Origin: Methanosarcinales archaeon
GTDB lineage: Archaea; Halobacteriota; UBA148; JAUWXC01
Reading direction: 5' to 3'
DNA: 64,000 bases
NCBI GenBank assembly: GCA_026016205.1
Contig: CP061209.1
Span: 570,330 to 634,329, forward strand
Part shown: positions 7,560 to 17,405 of the stretch, piece by piece
Layout of the letters: each line of letters opens with the position of its first letter
Position numbering within the stretch: the stretch's first letter is position 1
The notes under the pieces: model-generated
Told to the model about the DNA's origin: nothing
What the model saw: the letters and a program-made list of their open reading frames with translations, nothing else
Databases searched by the model: none
Position numbers and translations under genes: made by a program

Positions 7560-7807
7560 CGATAATCAAGTACCCATTCATAACAGAAAAGGCAACCATT
7601 GAGATGGGTGCCGAGAACAAACTTCAATTCATCGTTGATGTCAATGCAACAAAAGGGCAGGTTAAGAAAGAAGTTGAGAGGCTATATGATGTTACGGTCA
7701 TCAATGTCAGGACGATGATGACGACAAAAGGACTGAAAAAAGCGATAGTCACGCTATCGCCGGAAGATTCAGCTGACGAGATTGCGAGCAGATTGGGAAT
7801 ATTCTAG
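7556..7807 (+). CDS. rpl23: ribosomal protein uL23
   Basis: An 83-residue uL23 at the exit-tunnel rim, where signal recognition particle and chaperones dock. Recognised by [35 protein letters not shown] and VTVINVRTM. It starts with GTG in a GTGA overlap with the uL4 stop codon, which implies coupled translation. Length matches the short archaeal form. Confidence 0.97.
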   Translation: MTIIKYPFITEKATIEMGAENKLQFIVDVNATKGQVKKEVERLYDVTVINVRTMMTTKGLKKAIVTLSPEDSADEIASRLGIF

Positions 7808-7817
7808 TGAGGCAAAG

Positions 7818-8537
7818 ATGGGGAAAAGAATTAAATCTCAGCGCAGGGGAAAAGGAACGCCAACATATAGGGCACCATCCCACAAATATAAGACAGAGCT
7901 TAAACACCCAAAGACGGACGTGGGCGAAACTGTCAAGGGCAAGATTATCAGCATAGAGCACGACCCCGCCAGAACTGCACCAATCGCCAAGGTCATGTTT
8001 GAAAAGGGCAATAAGCAATACGTCCTTATACCAGAGGGCGTAGCAGTTGGCGATACGATTGAATGCGGCATATCCGCACAAATCAAGCCTGGAAATACAT
8101 TGCCACTGGCAGAGATTCCAGATGGGGCACTTATATGCAATGTGGAGATTAGGCCAGGGTGTGGCGGTGCTCTTGTGAGGTCGTCTGGCACGTATGCAAT
8201 ACTTACTGCACATGACGCTCGCAAAACCATGATCCAACTACCAAGCGGCAAGACTAAATGGCTAGACTCCAAATGCAGGGCTACAGTCGGCATTGTTGCA
8301 GGCGGAGGTCGAACAGATAAACCATTCCTCAAGGCAGGCAAAAAATATCACAAAATGAAGGCACTAGCCGGGAAATACCCAAGGGTAAGAGGTGTCGCGA
8401 TGAATATAGTAGACCATCCGTTCGGTGGTGGAGGCTGGCAACATCCCGGAAGGCCAAAAACTGTGAGTAAGGGTGCCCCCCCGGGAAGGAAGGTTGGATC
8501 TATAGGGGCACGAAGAACTGGAAAACGGAAGAAGTGA
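7818..8537 (+). CDS. rpl2: ribosomal protein uL2
   Basis: A 239-residue uL2, one of the oldest large-subunit proteins, needed for subunit joining and peptidyl transfer. The C-terminal [20 protein letters not shown] holds the conserved histidine region. The start [13 protein letters not shown] is at 7818; a frame extension upstream to 7782 overlaps uL23 and is rejected. GAGGCAAAG provides a ribosome binding site. Confidence 0.97.
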   Translation: MGKRIKSQRRGKGTPTYRAPSHKYKTELKHPKTDVGETVKGKIISIEHDPARTAPIAKVMFEKGNKQYVLIPEGVAVGDTIECGISAQIKPGNTLPLAEIPDGALICNVEIRPGCGGALVRSSGTYAILTAHDARKTMIQLPSGKTKWLDSKCRATVGIVAGGGRTDKPFLKAGKKYHKMKALAGKYPRVRGVAMNIVDHPFGGGGWQHPGRPKTVSKGAPPGRKVGSIGARRTGKRKK

Positions 8538-8541
8538 TGAC

Positions 8542-8949
8542 ATGGCTGTTGAAACTAAGATACCCAGGAGAAAAGAGGCGTTCACATATAGAGGGCATAC
8601 TCTTGATGAACTGAAAAAAATGAGGCTGGAGGAAATTGCTGAGTTACTGCCAGCGAGGGAGCGCAGAACCATCAAGCGAGGAATGCCAGAAACGCACAAG
8701 AAATTGCTGGCTGCTGTCAGAAATGGCAAATCTGTAATCAGAACGCACCTGCGCGATATGATGATACTGCCAGAGATGGTGGGGCTGGAATTTGAGGTGC
8801 ACAATGGCAAGCAGTTCATCAAAGTAAAAATTCAGCCAGAGATGATTGGGCATCACCTGGGAGAGTTTGCGCTAACGCGAAAAAAGGTTGTGCACGGAAG
8901 TGCTGGCATAGGTGCAACCAGATCGAGTAGGTACGTGCCATTGAAGTGA
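8542..8949 (+). CDS. rps19: ribosomal protein uS19
   Basis: A 135-residue uS19 of the small-subunit head. The N-terminal extension (about 50 residues, [19 protein letters not shown]) is archaeal, followed by the core [20 protein letters not shown] and [12 protein letters not shown]. The ending [14 protein letters not shown] is the typical flexible tail that reaches the decoding site. Spaced 4 bp from both neighbours. Confidence 0.97.
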   Translation: MAVETKIPRRKEAFTYRGHTLDELKKMRLEEIAELLPARERRTIKRGMPETHKKLLAAVRNGKSVIRTHLRDMMILPEMVGLEFEVHNGKQFIKVKIQPEMIGHHLGEFALTRKKVVHGSAGIGATRSSRYVPLK

Positions 8950-8953
8950 TAAG

Positions 8954-9415
8954 ATGTCAAAAGTTGATTATTCCATGAAGGCAGAAGCCGATATAACGGC
9001 AAAGGCCATGACCTATGAAGTACACATGTCGCCAAAACACGCATTTGAGATATGCAGGGAACTGAGAGGAATGCACATAACCAAGGCAAAGGCCTTCTTA
9101 GAGGATGTCGTTGTCATGAAGAAGGCGGTATCCTTCAAACGTCACAAGATAGACGTCAGCCACAAACGTGGGCTAAAGAAATGGTGTGCCGGGCGATATC
9201 CGAAGAAGGCTGCCGCTGAAATACTCAAGCTTATCGCCAATGCCAGGAGCAATGCCGAGTATAAAGGGCTAGACCCAGAGCGGATGAAAATTAAGCATAT
9301 CGCCACCAAGAAGGGTCGCGTAATTCCAGGAATGATGCCCAGAGCGATGGGGAGAGCGACTCCCAAAAATACAGAGACAGTAACAGTTGAACTCATCATA
9401 GAAGAGGCGAAATAA
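8954..9415 (+). CDS. rpl22: ribosomal protein uL22
   Basis: A 153-residue uL22, whose hairpin lines the exit tunnel. Core marks: [27 protein letters not shown], and the loop ending with [20 protein letters not shown]. The tail [15 protein letters not shown] is the last strand. The stop codon overlaps the uS3 start by one base (TAATG). Confidence 0.97.
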   Translation: MSKVDYSMKAEADITAKAMTYEVHMSPKHAFEICRELRGMHITKAKAFLEDVVVMKKAVSFKRHKIDVSHKRGLKKWCAGRYPKKAAAEILKLIANARSNAEYKGLDPERMKIKHIATKKGRVIPGMMPRAMGRATPKNTETVTVELIIEEAK

Positions 9416-10371
9416 TGGCCATCGAAAAGAAATTCGTTCAGGAAGGTCTGAAGAAATCCCGATTGCAAGAGTACTTTGCCAAAAGACTGAATAGAGTCGG
9501 CTATGGGGGAATGAAAATCACCAGGACGCCCATGGGTACGCAAATAACGATTTATGCGGAAAAACCAGGGATGGTTATCGGAAAAGGTGGAAGAACCATA
9601 AACGAGTTGACCAGAGAATTAAACACCAAATTCCAGATAGATAATCCTCAGATCGACGTACAAGAAGTCACAAAGCCAGAACTAAATGCACAGGTGATGG
9701 CGACTCGCCTGGCAAATGCACTGGAGAGGGGTTGGTACTTCAGAAAAGCCGGCCATTCTACGCTGCACCGAATAATGGATGCTGGAGCGCTGGGCTGCGA
9801 GATTATAATTTCCGGAAAGCTGACGGGCCCAAGAAAAAGAACGGAGAAGTTATTGGCTGGATATATCAAACATGCTGGAGAAGCGGTGGAGAGAATCGTT
9901 GACGAAGGTTTTGCCACTGCAATCAAAAAGTCGGGCATCATTGGCGTGAAGGTTAGAATCGTCCCGCCAGACGTGGAGCTGCCTGATGACTTCCAGATTG
10001 TGGCGGCGCCAGAAGAAGTCGAGGCTGAAAAGGCACCTGAGAAGGTGAAGAAAGAGCCAGTTAAAGAAAAGCCGGAAGAGGAAAAAGCTAAAGAGAAGGT
10101 AGAGGTATCCAAAGAAGAGGTTGTTAAAGCAGAAAAACTGCCTAAAGAAACGGCCGAAAAGGTGAAACCTGAGGCGGCGCCTGAAGATGTGAAGCCGAAA
10201 GAGGAAAAAGTCGAGGCGCCCAAAGAAGAAGTTGCCAAAGTAGAAAAGCCTAAAAAGAAGCAGAAAGTCAAGGGTGCAACCAAGAAAGCGAAAAAAGTGG
10301 CGAAAGTAGAGAAGAAGCCAGAAAAAACGAAGAAAAAATCTAAAACAAAAACCAAGAGCAGTGACAAATAA
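9415..10371 (+). CDS. rps3: ribosomal protein uS3 with a long charged C-terminal tail
   Basis: The first ~205 residues are normal archaeal uS3: the KH domain with [19 protein letters not shown], then [19 protein letters not shown] and [18 protein letters not shown]. It lies at the mRNA entry channel and has helicase and proofreading roles there. After [10 protein letters not shown] comes ~115 residues built almost only of K, E, P, A and V, with repeated KEEV/KVEKPKK blocks ending in a run of lysines. Archaeal uS3 often has a variable tail, but this one is at the long end. It is low-complexity and probably disordered. Confidence 0.97.
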   Translation: MAIEKKFVQEGLKKSRLQEYFAKRLNRVGYGGMKITRTPMGTQITIYAEKPGMVIGKGGRTINELTRELNTKFQIDNPQIDVQEVTKPELNAQVMATRLANALERGWYFRKAGHSTLHRIMDAGALGCEIIISGKLTGPRKRTEKLLAGYIKHAGEAVERIVDEGFATAIKKSGIIGVKVRIVPPDVELPDDFQIVAAPEEVEAEKAPEKVKKEPVKEKPEEEKAKEKVEVSKEEVVKAEKLPKETAEKVKPEAAPEDVKPKEEKVEAPKEEVAKVEKPKKKQKVKGATKKAKKVAKVEKKPEKTKKKSKTKTKSSDK

Positions 10372-10577
10372 TGGCAATTATACGACCTGACGAAATAAGA
10401 AAAATGACGCCCGATGAGAGGAAAGAGCAGATAACGAAGCTCAGCAGCGACCTTATCATAGAGAGGGCAATAGCTTCTGCTGGTGGTGCACCAGAAAATC
10501 CTGGGAGGATTAAGGAGATGCGGCGCACGATTGCCAGAGTTAAAACCATTCAGCGAGAATTAGGAGAGGTAAAATGA
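10371..10577 (+). CDS. rpl29: ribosomal protein uL29
   Basis: A 68-residue uL29, two helices, at the tunnel exit next to uL23. Recognised by [19 protein letters not shown] and [18 protein letters not shown]. It overlaps uS3 by one base and the RNase P gene by four (ATGA), so translation is coupled. Confidence 0.95.
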   Translation: MAIIRPDEIRKMTPDERKEQITKLSSDLIIERAIASAGGAPENPGRIKEMRRTIARVKTIQRELGEVK

Positions 10578-10837
10578 AAATTACGCCAAAAAATCTGATT
10601 TATCACGAGTTGATTGGACTCCCAGCCAAGGTCGTTGAGAGTACAGATCCAAGCCTGGTTGGAATTGAAGGAAACGTCACCGATGAAACGCGGAATATTG
10701 TCACCATTGAGCATGACGGCAAGGAGAAAAAAGTGGCAAAGGCAAACGCAAGCTTTGTATTTGCCCTGCCTGATGCCAAGGTCAAGGTCGATGGCAGATT
10801 ATTAGTTTCCCAGCCAGAAAATAGGATTAGGGGTTAA
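10574..10837 (+). CDS. rnp1: RNase P protein component 1 (Pop4/Rpp29)
   Basis: An 87-residue Rpp29 homologue with the Sm-like barrel: [36 protein letters not shown], and [16 protein letters not shown] at the end. It pairs with Rpp21 and stabilises the specificity domain of RNase P RNA for tRNA 5'-end processing. Its place between uL29 and uS17 is the normal archaeal order. Confidence 0.93.
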   Translation: MKITPKNLIYHELIGLPAKVVESTDPSLVGIEGNVTDETRNIVTIEHDGKEKKVAKANASFVFALPDAKVKVDGRLLVSQPENRIRG

Positions 10838-10840
10838 AGC

Positions 10841-11167
10841 ATGGCGAGGGATATTGGATTAGATGTAGCGGCACCAAAAAATGAATGTGCTGATATAAAC
10901 TGCCCATTTCACGGCACACTGCCCGTACGTGGACAAATCATAGAAGGAAAAGTCGTGAGCTCTAAAATGGACAAAACAGCAGTTGTCCAGCGAGAGTTCA
11001 CCAAATGGAATCCCAAGTATGGGAGGTACAAGAAAGTGCGGTCAAAAATTCATGCGCATAATCCGCCCTGTATAAATGCAAAGGACGGCGACGTAGTCAA
11101 GATAGCAGAGTGTCGTCCGCTGAGCAAGACGAAGAAGTTCGTGATAATAGAGGTTATAAAAAGGTGA
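10841..11167 (+). CDS. rps17: ribosomal protein uS17
   Basis: A 108-residue uS17, an OB-fold primary 16S rRNA binder. Marks: [20 protein letters not shown], the [10 protein letters not shown] strand, and [19 protein letters not shown]. The N-terminal part with [11 protein letters not shown] is the archaeal extension and carries two cysteines. It starts 4 bp after rnp1. Confidence 0.96.
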   Translation: MARDIGLDVAAPKNECADINCPFHGTLPVRGQIIEGKVVSSKMDKTAVVQREFTKWNPKYGRYKKVRSKIHAHNPPCINAKDGDVVKIAECRPLSKTKKFVIIEVIKR

Positions 11168-11174
11168 TGTCAAA

Positions 11175-11573
11175 ATGAAGGGGCATAAAGCCAAGATTCC
11201 ACGTTCCGTGCAAACTGGCACTTTGCTTGAGTGCGCAGATAATTCCGGTGCGAGGATACTGCAGATAATAGCCGTTAAGAATTACAGAGGTGTAAAAAGG
11301 CGGTACCCCAAGGCAGGCATAGGGGACTTGGTTATTGTCTCTGTGAAAAAGGGATCACCCGAAGTAAGAAAACAGATTTTCCACGCGGTTGTCATCAGAC
11401 AGAAAAAGGAATTTCGCCGTCCAAGTGGCATCAGGACAAAATTTGAGGACAATGCAGCCGTACTCACCGATGAAAATGGCGAGCCAAAGGGAACTGAAAT
11501 CAAAGGTCCGGTAGCGAGGGAAGCGGCAGAGAGATTTTCCAAGATTGCATCTGCGGCGACGACGATTGTGTGA
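11175..11573 (+). CDS. rpl14: ribosomal protein uL14
   Basis: A 132-residue uL14, at the subunit interface where aIF6 binds. Marks: [32 protein letters not shown], and KRFRRP-like [18 protein letters not shown]. Ribosome binding site GGTGATG lies before the ATG. Normal length, no oddities. Confidence 0.97.
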   Translation: MKGHKAKIPRSVQTGTLLECADNSGARILQIIAVKNYRGVKRRYPKAGIGDLVIVSVKKGSPEVRKQIFHAVVIRQKKEFRRPSGIRTKFEDNAAVLTDENGEPKGTEIKGPVAREAAERFSKIASAATTIV

Positions 11574-11587
11574 GGTAAAGAAAGGAA

Positions 11588-11938
11588 ATGACATCAAAAC
11601 AACCGAGAAAACAGCGTAGGGAACGGGCGAAGGCGCCATTGCACAAGCGACAGAAGTACTTGAGGGCACCCCTTAGCAAAGAGCTCAGAGAGAAATACTC
11701 CAGGCGAAATGCCCGCCCAGTCAAGGGTGATGTCGTGAAAGTAATGAGAGGGGACCACGCTGGTACAGAGGGCAAGGTCCAGAGCATTGACCTTGCGCGA
11801 GGAGACATGACCATAGATGGGGTCACTGTCAAAAAAGCAGACGGTTCAGAGGTAGCACGTCCGATTCATCCATCAAATGTTCAAATCACCAAATTATATC
11901 TCAAGGATAGACGTAGAGAGAAATGCTTGAAGAGGTAG
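11588..11938 (+). CDS. rpl24: ribosomal protein uL24
   Basis: A 116-residue uL24 with the KOW motif VKGDVVKVMRGDHAGTEGKV and the archaeal N-terminal QRKQRRERAKAPLHKR-like basic start that helps begin large-subunit assembly. The tail runs into KDRRREKCLKR. Good ribosome binding site AAAGGAAATG. Confidence 0.96.
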   Translation: MTSKQPRKQRRERAKAPLHKRQKYLRAPLSKELREKYSRRNARPVKGDVVKVMRGDHAGTEGKVQSIDLARGDMTIDGVTVKKADGSEVARPIHPSNVQITKLYLKDRRREKCLKR

Positions 11939-11951
11939 GAGAAAAGTACAT

Positions 11952-12635
11952 ATGCATCAAAAAAGAATTTCAGCGCCCACCGCCTGGCCAATAACCAGAA
12001 AGACCAATAAATGGGTAGTTACACCAAGACCTGGCCCGCACAAGACGTGTATGCCACTTGCCATTATACTGCGCGATGTGTTAAAACTGGGAAATAATAT
12101 CAAAGAGGTTAAGCACATGCTAAATAACAGGCAGGTGCTCGTGGATGGCGTAGTCAGGCGAGACCATAGATTTCCAGTGGGAATCTTCGATGTAATCTCG
12201 ATTCCCGCCACCAAGAAGCATTACAGGGTATTATTTGACTCAAAGGGGCGGTTTATACTCCTGCCCATCAAGGATTCAACCCTGAAACTATACAGGATCA
12301 ACGGTAAGACTGTACTCAAAGGGGGAAAAGTCCAGCTTAATTTACATGATGGCTCAAATGCCATCGCCACCAACAAGTATCGACCCGGCGATTCCGTCGT
12401 GCTCGAGCTACCGCAGCGAAAGATAAAACAGCACCTGGAACGCAAACCAGGCAATCTAGCGATGATTACTGGTGGACGGCACCGTGGAGAGATTGGAAGT
12501 ATCAAAGAGTTGAAGCTGCTCAGGAGTTCACAACCGAACATGATGACTATGAAGACTGACAAGGAATTTGAGGTTATAGAAAATTACGTTTGCGTCGTCG
12601 GCACCAAAAAGCCAGCGATTGAACTGGGAGAATAG
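11952..12635 (+). CDS. rps4e: ribosomal protein eS4
   Basis: A 227-residue eS4, specific to archaea and eukaryotes. It has an S4-like RNA-binding fold (LKLGNNIKEVKHMLNNRQVL), a central domain and a C-terminal KOW-type domain (ITGGRHRGEIGSIKELK). The start HQKRISAPTAWPITRKTNKW is highly typical. It ends directly at the uL5 start with no gap. Confidence 0.96.
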   Translation: MHQKRISAPTAWPITRKTNKWVVTPRPGPHKTCMPLAIILRDVLKLGNNIKEVKHMLNNRQVLVDGVVRRDHRFPVGIFDVISIPATKKHYRVLFDSKGRFILLPIKDSTLKLYRINGKTVLKGGKVQLNLHDGSNAIATNKYRPGDSVVLELPQRKIKQHLERKPGNLAMITGGRHRGEIGSIKELKLLRSSQPNMMTMKTDKEFEVIENYVCVVGTKKPAIELGE

Positions 12636-13142
12636 ATGGTAGATATGAGACGTCCTAAAATCGACAAAGTAACAGTCAATATTGGCTTAGGAGAAGGAGG
12701 GCAGAGATTACTCAAAGCTGAGGATATCATGACGAAAATAACAGGACAGAAACCAGTTAGGACAACCGTAAAGAAAACGATACAGGCATTCGATATTAAA
12801 AAAGGAGAGCCTGTTGGGTGCATGGTAACACTCAGGAAAGACGCGGCAAAGAAATTCTTGAAATCTGCACTGGCGATAAAAGATAATATGCTGAATGAGA
12901 GCCAGTTCGATAAAAGTGGCAATTTCTCCATAGGTATTGAGGAACACACCGATTTCCCCAATATGCAGTACGATCCGGAAGTGGGGATATTTGGTATGGA
13001 TGTTACGGTGGTCCTTAAACGACCGGGATACAGAATTGGCAAACGCAAGATTGGACTGCGAAAACTGCCCCGCAACCATAGATTGTCCAAGGAGGATGCG
13101 ATTGCTTTTGTAAAAGAAGAGTTCGGAGTAGAGGTGGCATGA
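12636..13142 (+). CDS. rpl5: ribosomal protein uL5
   Basis: A 168-residue uL5, which binds 5S rRNA in the central protuberance. Marks: [40 protein letters not shown], and [19 protein letters not shown]. Short archaeal form. It overlaps the uS14 start by 4 bp. Confidence 0.97.
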   Translation: MVDMRRPKIDKVTVNIGLGEGGQRLLKAEDIMTKITGQKPVRTTVKKTIQAFDIKKGEPVGCMVTLRKDAAKKFLKSALAIKDNMLNESQFDKSGNFSIGIEEHTDFPNMQYDPEVGIFGMDVTVVLKRPGYRIGKRKIGLRKLPRNHRLSKEDAIAFVKEEFGVEVA

Positions 13143-13282
13143 CAGACAAGAAATTCGGACGAGGTGCACACTCCTGTAAAAGATGTGGAAGAAAACAAGG
13201 ATTGATAAGAAAGTATGGTATTTACCTATGCCGCCAGTGCTTTAGAGAAGTGGCACGCGATATGGGATTTAACAAGCATTGA
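13139..13282 (+). CDS. rps14: ribosomal protein uS14, zinc-binding form
   Basis: A 47-residue protein: [20 protein letters not shown] and [15 protein letters not shown]. The pair of CxxC motifs makes the zinc knuckle of the C+ type of uS14 in the small-subunit head. The ATG overlaps the uL5 stop (ATGA). The position between uL5 and uS8 is canonical. Confidence 0.97.
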   Translation: MTDKKFGRGAHSCKRCGRKQGLIRKYGIYLCRQCFREVARDMGFNKH

Positions 13283-13291
13283 GGAGATTTG

Positions 13292-13681
13292 ATGACGTTA
13301 GTAGATTCAATTGCAAATGCACTGGTAATAATTAAAAATGCTGAATACGCAGGGAAGTCCGAGTGTACAATACACCCAGCATCGAAGTTGATTAGTAACA
13401 TCCTCAATGTCATGAAGGACGAAAGCTACATTGATGAATTCGAGTTCATCGATGACAAGGGAGGGAAATTTATCGTCAACTTACATGGCAAAATCAACAA
13501 GTGCGGGGCCATAAAACCGCGATATTCCGTTAAAAAAGGCGAATTTGAAAAATGGGAAAAGAGATATTTACCAGCAAGAGATTTTGGAATCCTCATACTC
13601 TCAACCCCTGAAGGGGTTATGTCCCATGAAGAGGCAAAGAAGAGAGAGACTGGGGGCGTACTTCTCGCGTACGTATTTTAG
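13292..13681 (+). CDS. rps8: ribosomal protein uS8
   Basis: A 129-residue uS8, which binds the central domain of 16S rRNA. Marks: [36 protein letters not shown], and the C-terminal [19 protein letters not shown]. The ATG at 13292 has GAGGAG eight bases upstream; a TTG just before it is not needed. Confidence 0.97.
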   Translation: MTLVDSIANALVIIKNAEYAGKSECTIHPASKLISNILNVMKDESYIDEFEFIDDKGGKFIVNLHGKINKCGAIKPRYSVKKGEFEKWEKRYLPARDFGILILSTPEGVMSHEEAKKRETGGVLLAYVF

Positions 13682-13690
13682 GTGAAGATA

Positions 13691-14215
13691 ATGAAGGAAT
13701 CTAAAAAGATAATACCAATCCCAGAAGGCGTGAACGTTGAAGTAGATGGGAGTGTCATCAAGGCCACCGGCCCAAAAGGAGAGTTGCAACGCGAGCTTGT
13801 GTTCCCTGGAATTAGCATTGAGAAGAAGGGTAATGAAGTAGTAGTGAGCACTAACATCGCCAGAAGAAGAGAACGAGCGATGGTAGGCACGTTTACCTCG
13901 CACGTCAGGAATGTGATGGTGGGCGTAACTGAGGGGTTTGAACGTAAATTAAGAATCATTTACTCGCACTTTCCGATACAGGTGAAGGTTACAGGCGATA
14001 TAGTGTCAATTAGCAATTTCTTGGGAGAACGGAAACCAAGAAAAGCGAAGATGTTGGGTAATTCAAACGTCCAGGTTAGTGGCGATGAAGTAATCGTTAC
14101 GGGTACGGACAAAGAGATGGTTTGCCAAACTGCCGCAAATATCGAGCAGGCAACCAGAATTAAGAGGTTCGATCCCAGAGTGTTCCAAGACGGGATATAT
14201 GTAGTAGAGGAATAA
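13691..14215 (+). CDS. rpl6: ribosomal protein uL6
   Basis: A 174-residue uL6 near the factor-binding site. Marks: IIPIPEGVNVEVDGSVIKAT, TFTSHVRNVMVGVTEGFERK and SNFLGERKPRKAKM. The ATG at 13691 is chosen over a GTG nine bases earlier because AGGTGA then forms the ribosome binding site. Confidence 0.97.
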   Translation: MKESKKIIPIPEGVNVEVDGSVIKATGPKGELQRELVFPGISIEKKGNEVVVSTNIARRRERAMVGTFTSHVRNVMVGVTEGFERKLRIIYSHFPIQVKVTGDIVSISNFLGERKPRKAKMLGNSNVQVSGDEVIVTGTDKEMVCQTAANIEQATRIKRFDPRVFQDGIYVVEE

Positions 14216-14219
14216 AAAA

Positions 14220-14882
14220 ATGGACAAGATAATTAAGGGACTTCCTAAGGTAAAAGGAATGGGCAAAGCAAAATCTGATGCACTATATCAAGCAGGATTT
14301 ACCTCTACAGAGAGCATTCAACAAGCCACACTAGATGACCTCATGACCGTCAAGGGCATTACTGCATCCCTAGCAAAAGATATTAAAAAGGCGGCAGGGG
14401 GGGCAAAGCCTATAGTTAAAAAGAAGGCAACAAAGGAAGTATCCACAAAGAAGAAGGCATCAAAGAAGATAGCAGCAAAGCCTGGCAAAGTGCTCTCGGA
14501 TATTAAAAAACGCCTCCTTAAGGTGAGAAAAAAGCAAAAAAGCAAAAAACCTGCCTTTAGGCGCCATGATTCGCATAAGAAAAAGAGGGTTGGCGAGAGC
14601 TGGAGGCGCCCCCGAGGGATTCACAACAAGTTGCGTAGTGGAATAGCCGCGAAAGGTACGCTGGTACAGATTGGATACAGAAGCCCCAATGAAGTAAGAG
14701 GACTGCATCCATCGGGCTATGAAGAGGTATTGGTACACAGGCCCAGTGATGTTGAAAAAGTCGATACAACCATACAGGCAATCAGGGTCAGCGGCAAGGT
14801 CGGTACCAAGAAGCGATTAGATATAGAAGAGATAGCAGAAGAGCTTGGTGTTAAGATATTAAATCCAATGAGGAAGGAGTGA
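14220..14882 (+). CDS. rpl32e: ribosomal protein eL32 with an N-terminal helix-hairpin-helix extension
   Basis: A 220-residue protein. The C-terminal ~125 residues are eL32 ([52 protein letters not shown]). The first ~60 residues form a helix-hairpin-helix module of the DNA-repair/RNA-binding type ([39 protein letters not shown]). A Lys-rich linker joins the two. Similar extensions are known on eL32 of halophiles and some methanogens, so this is a lineage feature and not a recent fusion. Confidence 0.95.
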   Translation: MDKIIKGLPKVKGMGKAKSDALYQAGFTSTESIQQATLDDLMTVKGITASLAKDIKKAAGGAKPIVKKKATKEVSTKKKASKKIAAKPGKVLSDIKKRLLKVRKKQKSKKPAFRRHDSHKKKRVGESWRRPRGIHNKLRSGIAAKGTLVQIGYRSPNEVRGLHPSGYEEVLVHRPSDVEKVDTTIQAIRVSGKVGTKKRLDIEEIAEELGVKILNPMRKE

Positions 14883-14883
14883 C

Positions 14884-15339
14884 ATGGCAGACCTATCCAA
14901 CCAAAAAAGAATGGCCGCCGAGATTCTTGGAATTGGCGAAACACGGGTATGGATGGATGGTGAGAGATTAGATGATATCGCCGCTGCAATTACGCGAGCC
15001 GATATCCGCACCCTAATTGAAGAAGGTGCCATCAAACGAAAACCCAAGAAAGGTGTTAGCAAGGGACGGGCGCGAGCCAGGATGACTAAACGCAAGTATG
15101 GGCATCGAAAAGGGCACGGCAGCAGGAGAGGTGCAAAAGGTGCCAGAACGCCAAAGAAAGAGCAGTGGATGAAGCGCATTAGAGCCCTCAGACAGAGACT
15201 GAGAACGCTCAGGGATGAGGGCACAATAGATGCAACCACATACCGCAAACTATACAATAAAGCAAAAGGCGGGGAGTTTAGAAGCGTTGCACACCTAAAT
15301 GCCCACCTAGAAAGCACAGGGATTATTAAGGAGACATAA
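14884..15339 (+). CDS. rpl19e: ribosomal protein eL19
   Basis: A 151-residue eL19, an archaeal/eukaryotic protein forming an intersubunit bridge. Marks: [40 protein letters not shown], and [23 protein letters not shown] basic core. The last long helix starts at [13 protein letters not shown]. Adjacent to eL32 and uL18 with 1-bp gaps. Confidence 0.97.
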   Translation: MADLSNQKRMAAEILGIGETRVWMDGERLDDIAAAITRADIRTLIEEGAIKRKPKKGVSKGRARARMTKRKYGHRKGHGSRRGAKGARTPKKEQWMKRIRALRQRLRTLRDEGTIDATTYRKLYNKAKGGEFRSVAHLNAHLESTGIIKET

Positions 15340-15340
15340 C

Positions 15341-15886
15341 ATGGCAAAAGGTCCAAGACATCGGATTTCGTTCAGACGCAGAAGAGAGCACAAAACGAAC
15401 TACTACCAGAGGCTTAGATTATTATTATCGCAAAAGCCACGAGTAGTAGTACGAAGAAGTTCGAGGCACATGAGAGTGCAACTCATATCGCCCAGCGAGA
15501 GTGGGGATGTCATTCTGGCGTCGGCAATCTCGGCAGAGCTTCAAAAATTTGGATATGAAGGCGCGACCGGAAACACCCCAGCCGCATACCTAACAGGACT
15601 GCTATTCGGCCTGAGGGCACTGAAAGCAGGACATGGGAATGGCGTGCTAGATATTGGTCTGCACCCATCAAAGGTAGGCACAAGGATTTACGCCGCACTA
15701 AAGGGCACAGTTGACGCTGGAATGGATGTCCCGCATAACTCATCCATACTTCCAAGCGATGAGCGAATTAAGGGAGAACACATTGCCAAGTATGCCAACG
15801 AGAAGGGGCTGAAATCAGATATGCCAAATCAGTTTGACAAGACTAAGAAAAAAATATTGAGCGAATTCGCTAAAAAAGGTGAGTAG
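15341..15886 (+). CDS. rpl18: ribosomal protein uL18
   Basis: A 181-residue uL18, a 5S rRNA binder. Marks: [36 protein letters not shown], and [20 protein letters not shown]. The C-terminal archaeal extension ([13 protein letters not shown]) is present. Part of the usual eL19-uL18-uS5 order. Confidence 0.97.
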   Translation: MAKGPRHRISFRRRREHKTNYYQRLRLLLSQKPRVVVRRSSRHMRVQLISPSESGDVILASAISAELQKFGYEGATGNTPAAYLTGLLFGLRALKAGHGNGVLDIGLHPSKVGTRIYAALKGTVDAGMDVPHNSSILPSDERIKGEHIAKYANEKGLKSDMPNQFDKTKKKILSEFAKKGE

Positions 15887-15891
15887 ATAGT

Positions 15892-16497
15892 ATGAAGTTT
15901 CGTGAAGAGACCTGGGTGCCAAAGACCAAACTGGGCAAAATGGTACAAGAAGGACAGATTACCTCATTGGAGGAGGTGTTCGCCTCTGGACTGCCCCTAA
16001 AGGAGGCCTTGATCATAGATACTTTGCTGCCAGAACTGGTGGATGATGTTTTGGACATCAACATGGTCCAACGGATGACGGATTCAGGGCGCAGGGTGAA
16101 GTTTAGGGCAACAGTTGTCGTAGGGAATAATAATGGCTACGTTGGTGTAGGGTGCGGCAAGGATGTGCAGGTAGGGTCTGCTATCAAAAAGGCAATCAGT
16201 GACGCCAAATTGAATCTTATTCCAGTCAAAAGGGGTTGTGGTTCCTGGGAGTGTGGATGCCAACAGCCGCATAGCGTCCCGTTTGAAGTCAAGGGAAAAG
16301 CTGGCAGCGCCACGGTAACACTTAAGCCGGCACCACAAGGACTAGGAATAGCTGCGGGTGAAACCGCCAAAAAGGTGCTGACGCTGGCTGGCATTAAGGA
16401 TGTGTGGACTGAAACTAGTGGAAAAACTAGGACAACCTTGAACTTCGCTAAGGCCACCTATGAAGCACTTAAACAAACTGCGATAATGAGGCGTTAA
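15892..16497 (+). CDS. rps5: ribosomal protein uS5
   Basis: A 201-residue uS5 of the decoding region and mRNA entry. The double-stranded-RNA-like domain begins at [20 protein letters not shown], then [20 protein letters not shown], and the second domain has [20 protein letters not shown]. One [12 protein letters not shown] stretch is cysteine-rich, a common archaeal feature. Confidence 0.97.
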   Translation: MKFREETWVPKTKLGKMVQEGQITSLEEVFASGLPLKEALIIDTLLPELVDDVLDINMVQRMTDSGRRVKFRATVVVGNNNGYVGVGCGKDVQVGSAIKKAISDAKLNLIPVKRGCGSWECGCQQPHSVPFEVKGKAGSATVTLKPAPQGLGIAAGETAKKVLTLAGIKDVWTETSGKTRTTLNFAKATYEALKQTAIMRR

Positions 16498-16498
16498 A

Positions 16499-16960
16499 AT
16501 GTATGCGATAATCAGGCTGAGGGGCCGCGTTAAGATCAAGCGAGAAGTAGAAGATACACTAAAAATGTTGCGCCTTAATAGAGTCAATCACTGCGCCGTG
16601 GTAGATGAAACGCCAAACTACAAGGGCATGATTCAAAAAGTGAAGGATTACGTAGCATGGGGAAACATCAACGCAGACTCACTCGCCCTTATTCTCCGTA
16701 ACAGGGGTGAACTTGAAGGGGGTGCGCCAATTACGGATGAATACGTGAAAGAAAACACGAAGTGCAAATCAATAGAGGAGTTTGCCAAGGCGGTCTGCGA
16801 GAAAAAGGCATCACTCAAGGATATGCCAAGGCTTACACCTGTGTTCAGGCTTCATCCCCCGCGTAAAGGTCACAGAGGGATTAAAAAGACATTTCAACAG
16901 GGCGGAGCTCTTGGATCTTATGGCGAGGAGATTAACACGCTAATCAAGCAGATGCGGTGA
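16499..16960 (+). CDS. rpl30: ribosomal protein uL30
   Basis: A 153-residue uL30 of the long archaeal type. Core: [20 protein letters not shown] and [20 protein letters not shown]. The archaeal extension contains [20 protein letters not shown]. Normal context between uS5 and uL15. Confidence 0.97.
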   Translation: MYAIIRLRGRVKIKREVEDTLKMLRLNRVNHCAVVDETPNYKGMIQKVKDYVAWGNINADSLALILRNRGELEGGAPITDEYVKENTKCKSIEEFAKAVCEKKASLKDMPRLTPVFRLHPPRKGHRGIKKTFQQGGALGSYGEEINTLIKQMR

Positions 16961-16966
16961 TGGTAA

Positions 16967-17398
16967 ATGGTACAGCAGAAGACGAAAAAATTCAGGGGCT
17001 CGAGAACCTTTGGCGCTGGCACACATAAAAACCGCAGGGGCGGCGGCAGCAGGGGTGGCAGAGGAAATGCAGGAGGGTGCAAACACCATCTGGTCAAGGC
17101 ATTACAAGAGGGCAGACCTTTTGGGAAATACGGTTTTAAACGGCCGCTGAAAGTTATCAGCAAAAAAGCAACCATAAACATTGGTATGCTTGACCAGATT
17201 TCCAATGACCTGCTTTCTGCAAAAAATGCAAAGGAAAAGGATGGGGCAATTCACATTGATATTGGCAAGATTGGCGCAGATAAGGTGCTTGGCGGTGGCA
17301 AGGTAACTAAAAAGCTTGTCATCACAGCAAGCGAATTTTCCGAGACCGCGAAGAGCAAAATAGAGAGCGCGGGTGGCAAATGCGTCCTCGCCAAATGA
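16967..17398 (+). CDS. rpl15: ribosomal protein uL15
   Basis: A 143-residue uL15. The Gly/Arg-rich start FRGSRTFGAGTHKNRRGGGS penetrates rRNA, and the globular end has KKLVITASEFSETAKSKIES with GGKCVLAK. It ends 7 bp before secY, the usual pairing in archaea. Confidence 0.97.
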   Translation: MVQQKTKKFRGSRTFGAGTHKNRRGGGSRGGRGNAGGCKHHLVKALQEGRPFGKYGFKRPLKVISKKATINIGMLDQISNDLLSAKNAKEKDGAIHIDIGKIGADKVLGGGKVTKKLVITASEFSETAKSKIESAGGKCVLAK

Positions 17399-17405
17399 GG
17401 TGTAA

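Noticed and set aside
9850..10377. Long phenylalanine/leucine-rich minus-strand frames opposite the uS3 tail
   Set aside because: They arise from the complement of the Lys/Glu repeats in the uS3 tail and look like low-complexity artefacts, not membrane proteins.
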